Assembly: GCF_021729865.1 (NCBI RefSeq)
Contig: NZ_CP063400.1
Span: 4,154,001-4,218,000 of the forward strand
Source of the DNA: Hydrogenophaga sp. SL48
GTDB taxonomy: Bacteria; Pseudomonadota; Gammaproteobacteria; Burkholderiales; Burkholderiaceae_C
DNA: 64,000 nt
Direction: 5' to 3'
The translations under genes were made by a program, and so were the position numbers. The notes under the pieces were generated by a model, which worked only from the letters and a program-made list of their open reading frames with translations, made no database searches and had not been told where the DNA came from. Positions within the stretch are counted from its first letter, which is position 1; each line of letters opens with the position of its first letter. Of the stretch, positions 63,044-64,000 are shown piece by piece.

Positions 63044-63718
63044 TCAGCCGCCAGGGCGGGTGCGCGCATGGCGCTCGGCGTACAGCGCGAGCTCCACATC
63101 GTTCTTGGTGCCGGTCTTTTCGAGGATGCGCGCACGGTAGGTGCTCACCGTGTTGGGCGCGAGCCCGAGCTGCGCACCAATTTCGCTCACGGTCCGGCCC
63201 TGCGTGAGCAGGCGGTAGACCTGGTGCTCGCGGTGCGACAGCGCTTCCGGCCCCGCCTGCGCGCCGCCCTGCCCCACCGCCGCGGCCAGCGCTTCGGCCG
63301 TGCTGGCCGTCAGGAACACGCCGCCCGCGGCCACCTTGCGCACCGCGGCCAGCATGTCGTCGGGGTCGGCGCTCTTGTTGAGGTAGCCGCTGGCGCCGAG
63401 CTTGATGCAGCGCACCGCGTACTGCTTCTCGGGGTAGGTGCTGAGCATCAGCACCGGCAGCTTCGGGTGCTCGCGCTTGATCTGCTGCAGCACGTCCAGC
63501 CCGTCGATGCCGGGCAGCGCGATGTCCAGCAGCACGAGGTCGAGGCCGGCACTGACTTGCAGCTGGGCCACCTGCGCCAGCACCTCGGGGCCGGTCTGCG
63601 CCTCGGCCACCACCCGCACGTCGGGCGCGTCGGCCAGGATCTGCTTGAGGCCTTCGCGCACGATGCGGTGGTCGTCACCGATCAGCACGCGCAGGGTTCC
63701 AGCGACCACGTCGTTCAT
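63044..63718 (-). CDS. Response regulator, NarL/FixJ family
   Basis: A 224-residue regulator. The receiver has LIGDDHRIVREGLKQIL, phospho-Asp in LDLVLLDIALPGIDGL, LMLSTYPEKQ, and GYLNKSADPDDM. The LuxR helix-turn-helix reads LSHREHQVYRLLTQGRTVSEIGAQLGLAPNTVSTYRARILEKTG. It overlaps its kinase gene by four bases. It sits just upstream of the cyanate operon on the same strand. Confidence 0.93.
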   Translation of the reverse strand: MNDVVAGTLRVLIGDDHRIVREGLKQILADAPDVRVVAEAQTGPEVLAQVAQLQVSAGLDLVLLDIALPGIDGLDVLQQIKREHPKLPVLMLSTYPEKQYAVRCIKLGASGYLNKSADPDDMLAAVRKVAAGGVFLTASTAEALAAAVGQGGAQAGPEALSHREHQVYRLLTQGRTVSEIGAQLGLAPNTVSTYRARILEKTGTKNDVELALYAERHARTRPGG

Positions 63719-64000
63719 GACGGCTCCTGTCCAGGCAGGTGCAGCTGCAACCGCATCTGCGTGCCCTCGCCGGGCGCGCTGGTGATGTCAATCTGGCCGC
63801 CAAAGTGCCGCGCCCGCTCGCGCATGCCCATCACCCCGTAAGCGTCGCCGGCCTCGAAGGCCTGCGCCGGCGCGCCCACGCCGTCGTCCTGCACCGTGAG
63901 CACCAGCCCGCCCGCGGCCACGGCGATCACCACCCGCAGGTGCCGGGCCTGCGCATGGCGGCCCACGTTGCTCAGCATCTCCTGGAAGATGCGGAACACC
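63715..64000 (-). CDS. Sensor histidine kinase, NarX-type (5' end beyond window)
   Basis: The last 95 residues of a HisKA_3-type kinase. The HATPase domain shows FRIFQEMLSNVGRHAQARHL (N-box), LTVQDDGVGAPAQAF and GVMGMRERARHFGGQIDI. The sensor and dimerisation parts lie off the right edge. The stop overlaps the regulator start by four bases, so the two form a coupled pair. Confidence 0.88.
   Translation of the reverse strand, partial: VFRIFQEMLSNVGRHAQARHLRVVIAVAAGGLVLTVQDDGVGAPAQAFEAGDAYGVMGMRERARHFGGQIDITSAPGEGTQMRLQLHLPGQEPS

Overview
The window is GC-rich DNA (roughly two thirds G+C in most genes) with the gene content of a betaproteobacterium of the Comamonadaceae, most like Hydrogenophaga and relatives. 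Pointers are the split cobalamin methionine synthase behind an SAH riboswitch, Bug-type solute-binding proteins, DUF2917, DUF3597, DUF2164 and DUF6151 proteins, and a GC-rich hairpin repeat placed just after stop codons. The genus is an inference. No rRNA, tRNA, CRISPR array or transposase gene was found.

Layout. 1-3390: anaerobic ribonucleotide reductase nrdD (runs off the left edge) with an FNR-like and NrdR-box promoter, and a divergent acyl-CoA dehydrogenase. 3500-12730: small metabolic genes and regulators (AraC, GlxA-like, LLM flavin enzyme, sterol desaturase family, Old Yellow Enzyme, SirB2, YbaN). 12731-16925: a LysR regulator divergent from a Bug binding protein and from an unusual PrpF-type isomerase fused to a second Bug domain. 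17331-23276: pgk, rubredoxin, and a cytochrome b / diheme cytochrome c / SHP cluster divergent from PepSY and a two-component system whose kinase is frameshifted. 23254-28004: a PmrAB-like system with eptA and a PAP2 phosphatase, linked by PmrA-like boxes. 28035-37072: glutathione peroxidase, WYL regulator, EVE, VOC, lrgAB and glcEF. 37362-43376: glnK-amtB behind a sigma-54 promoter, comM and a mutarotase. 43380-47580: metH (C-terminal part) with an SAH riboswitch, and a Fic protein with an operator-rich promoter.

47749-58017 holds a sigma-54 activator of NifA type and, about 4.5 kb further on, an operon of sulfurtransferase, OsmC, an acyl-CoA dehydrogenase-like flavoprotein and a rubredoxin-rubredoxin reductase fusion. 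The operon has a near-perfect sigma-54 promoter and an upstream dyad. Between activator and operon sits an AT-rich island (about 49.65-53.54 kb) with a MltR-like protein, a possible PD-(D/E)XK nuclease, an integron attC-like site, a Hanks-type kinase and a Cys/His-rich small protein. This is the best candidate for an undescribed, possibly defence-related, system. 58189-64000: a decayed vapBC pair, then a cyanate operon (ABC transporter plus cyanase) with its own sigma-54 promoter, and a NarL-type two-component system running off the right edge.

Nitrogen supply is a recurring theme (glnK-amtB, cyanate uptake and hydrolysis, sigma-54 promoters). Cyanase close to a rhodanese-type sulfurtransferase suggests, but does not prove, a role in cyanide, thiocyanate or cyanate metabolism. 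Envelope defence (eptA, PAP2, PmrAB) and redox enzymes make up the rest.
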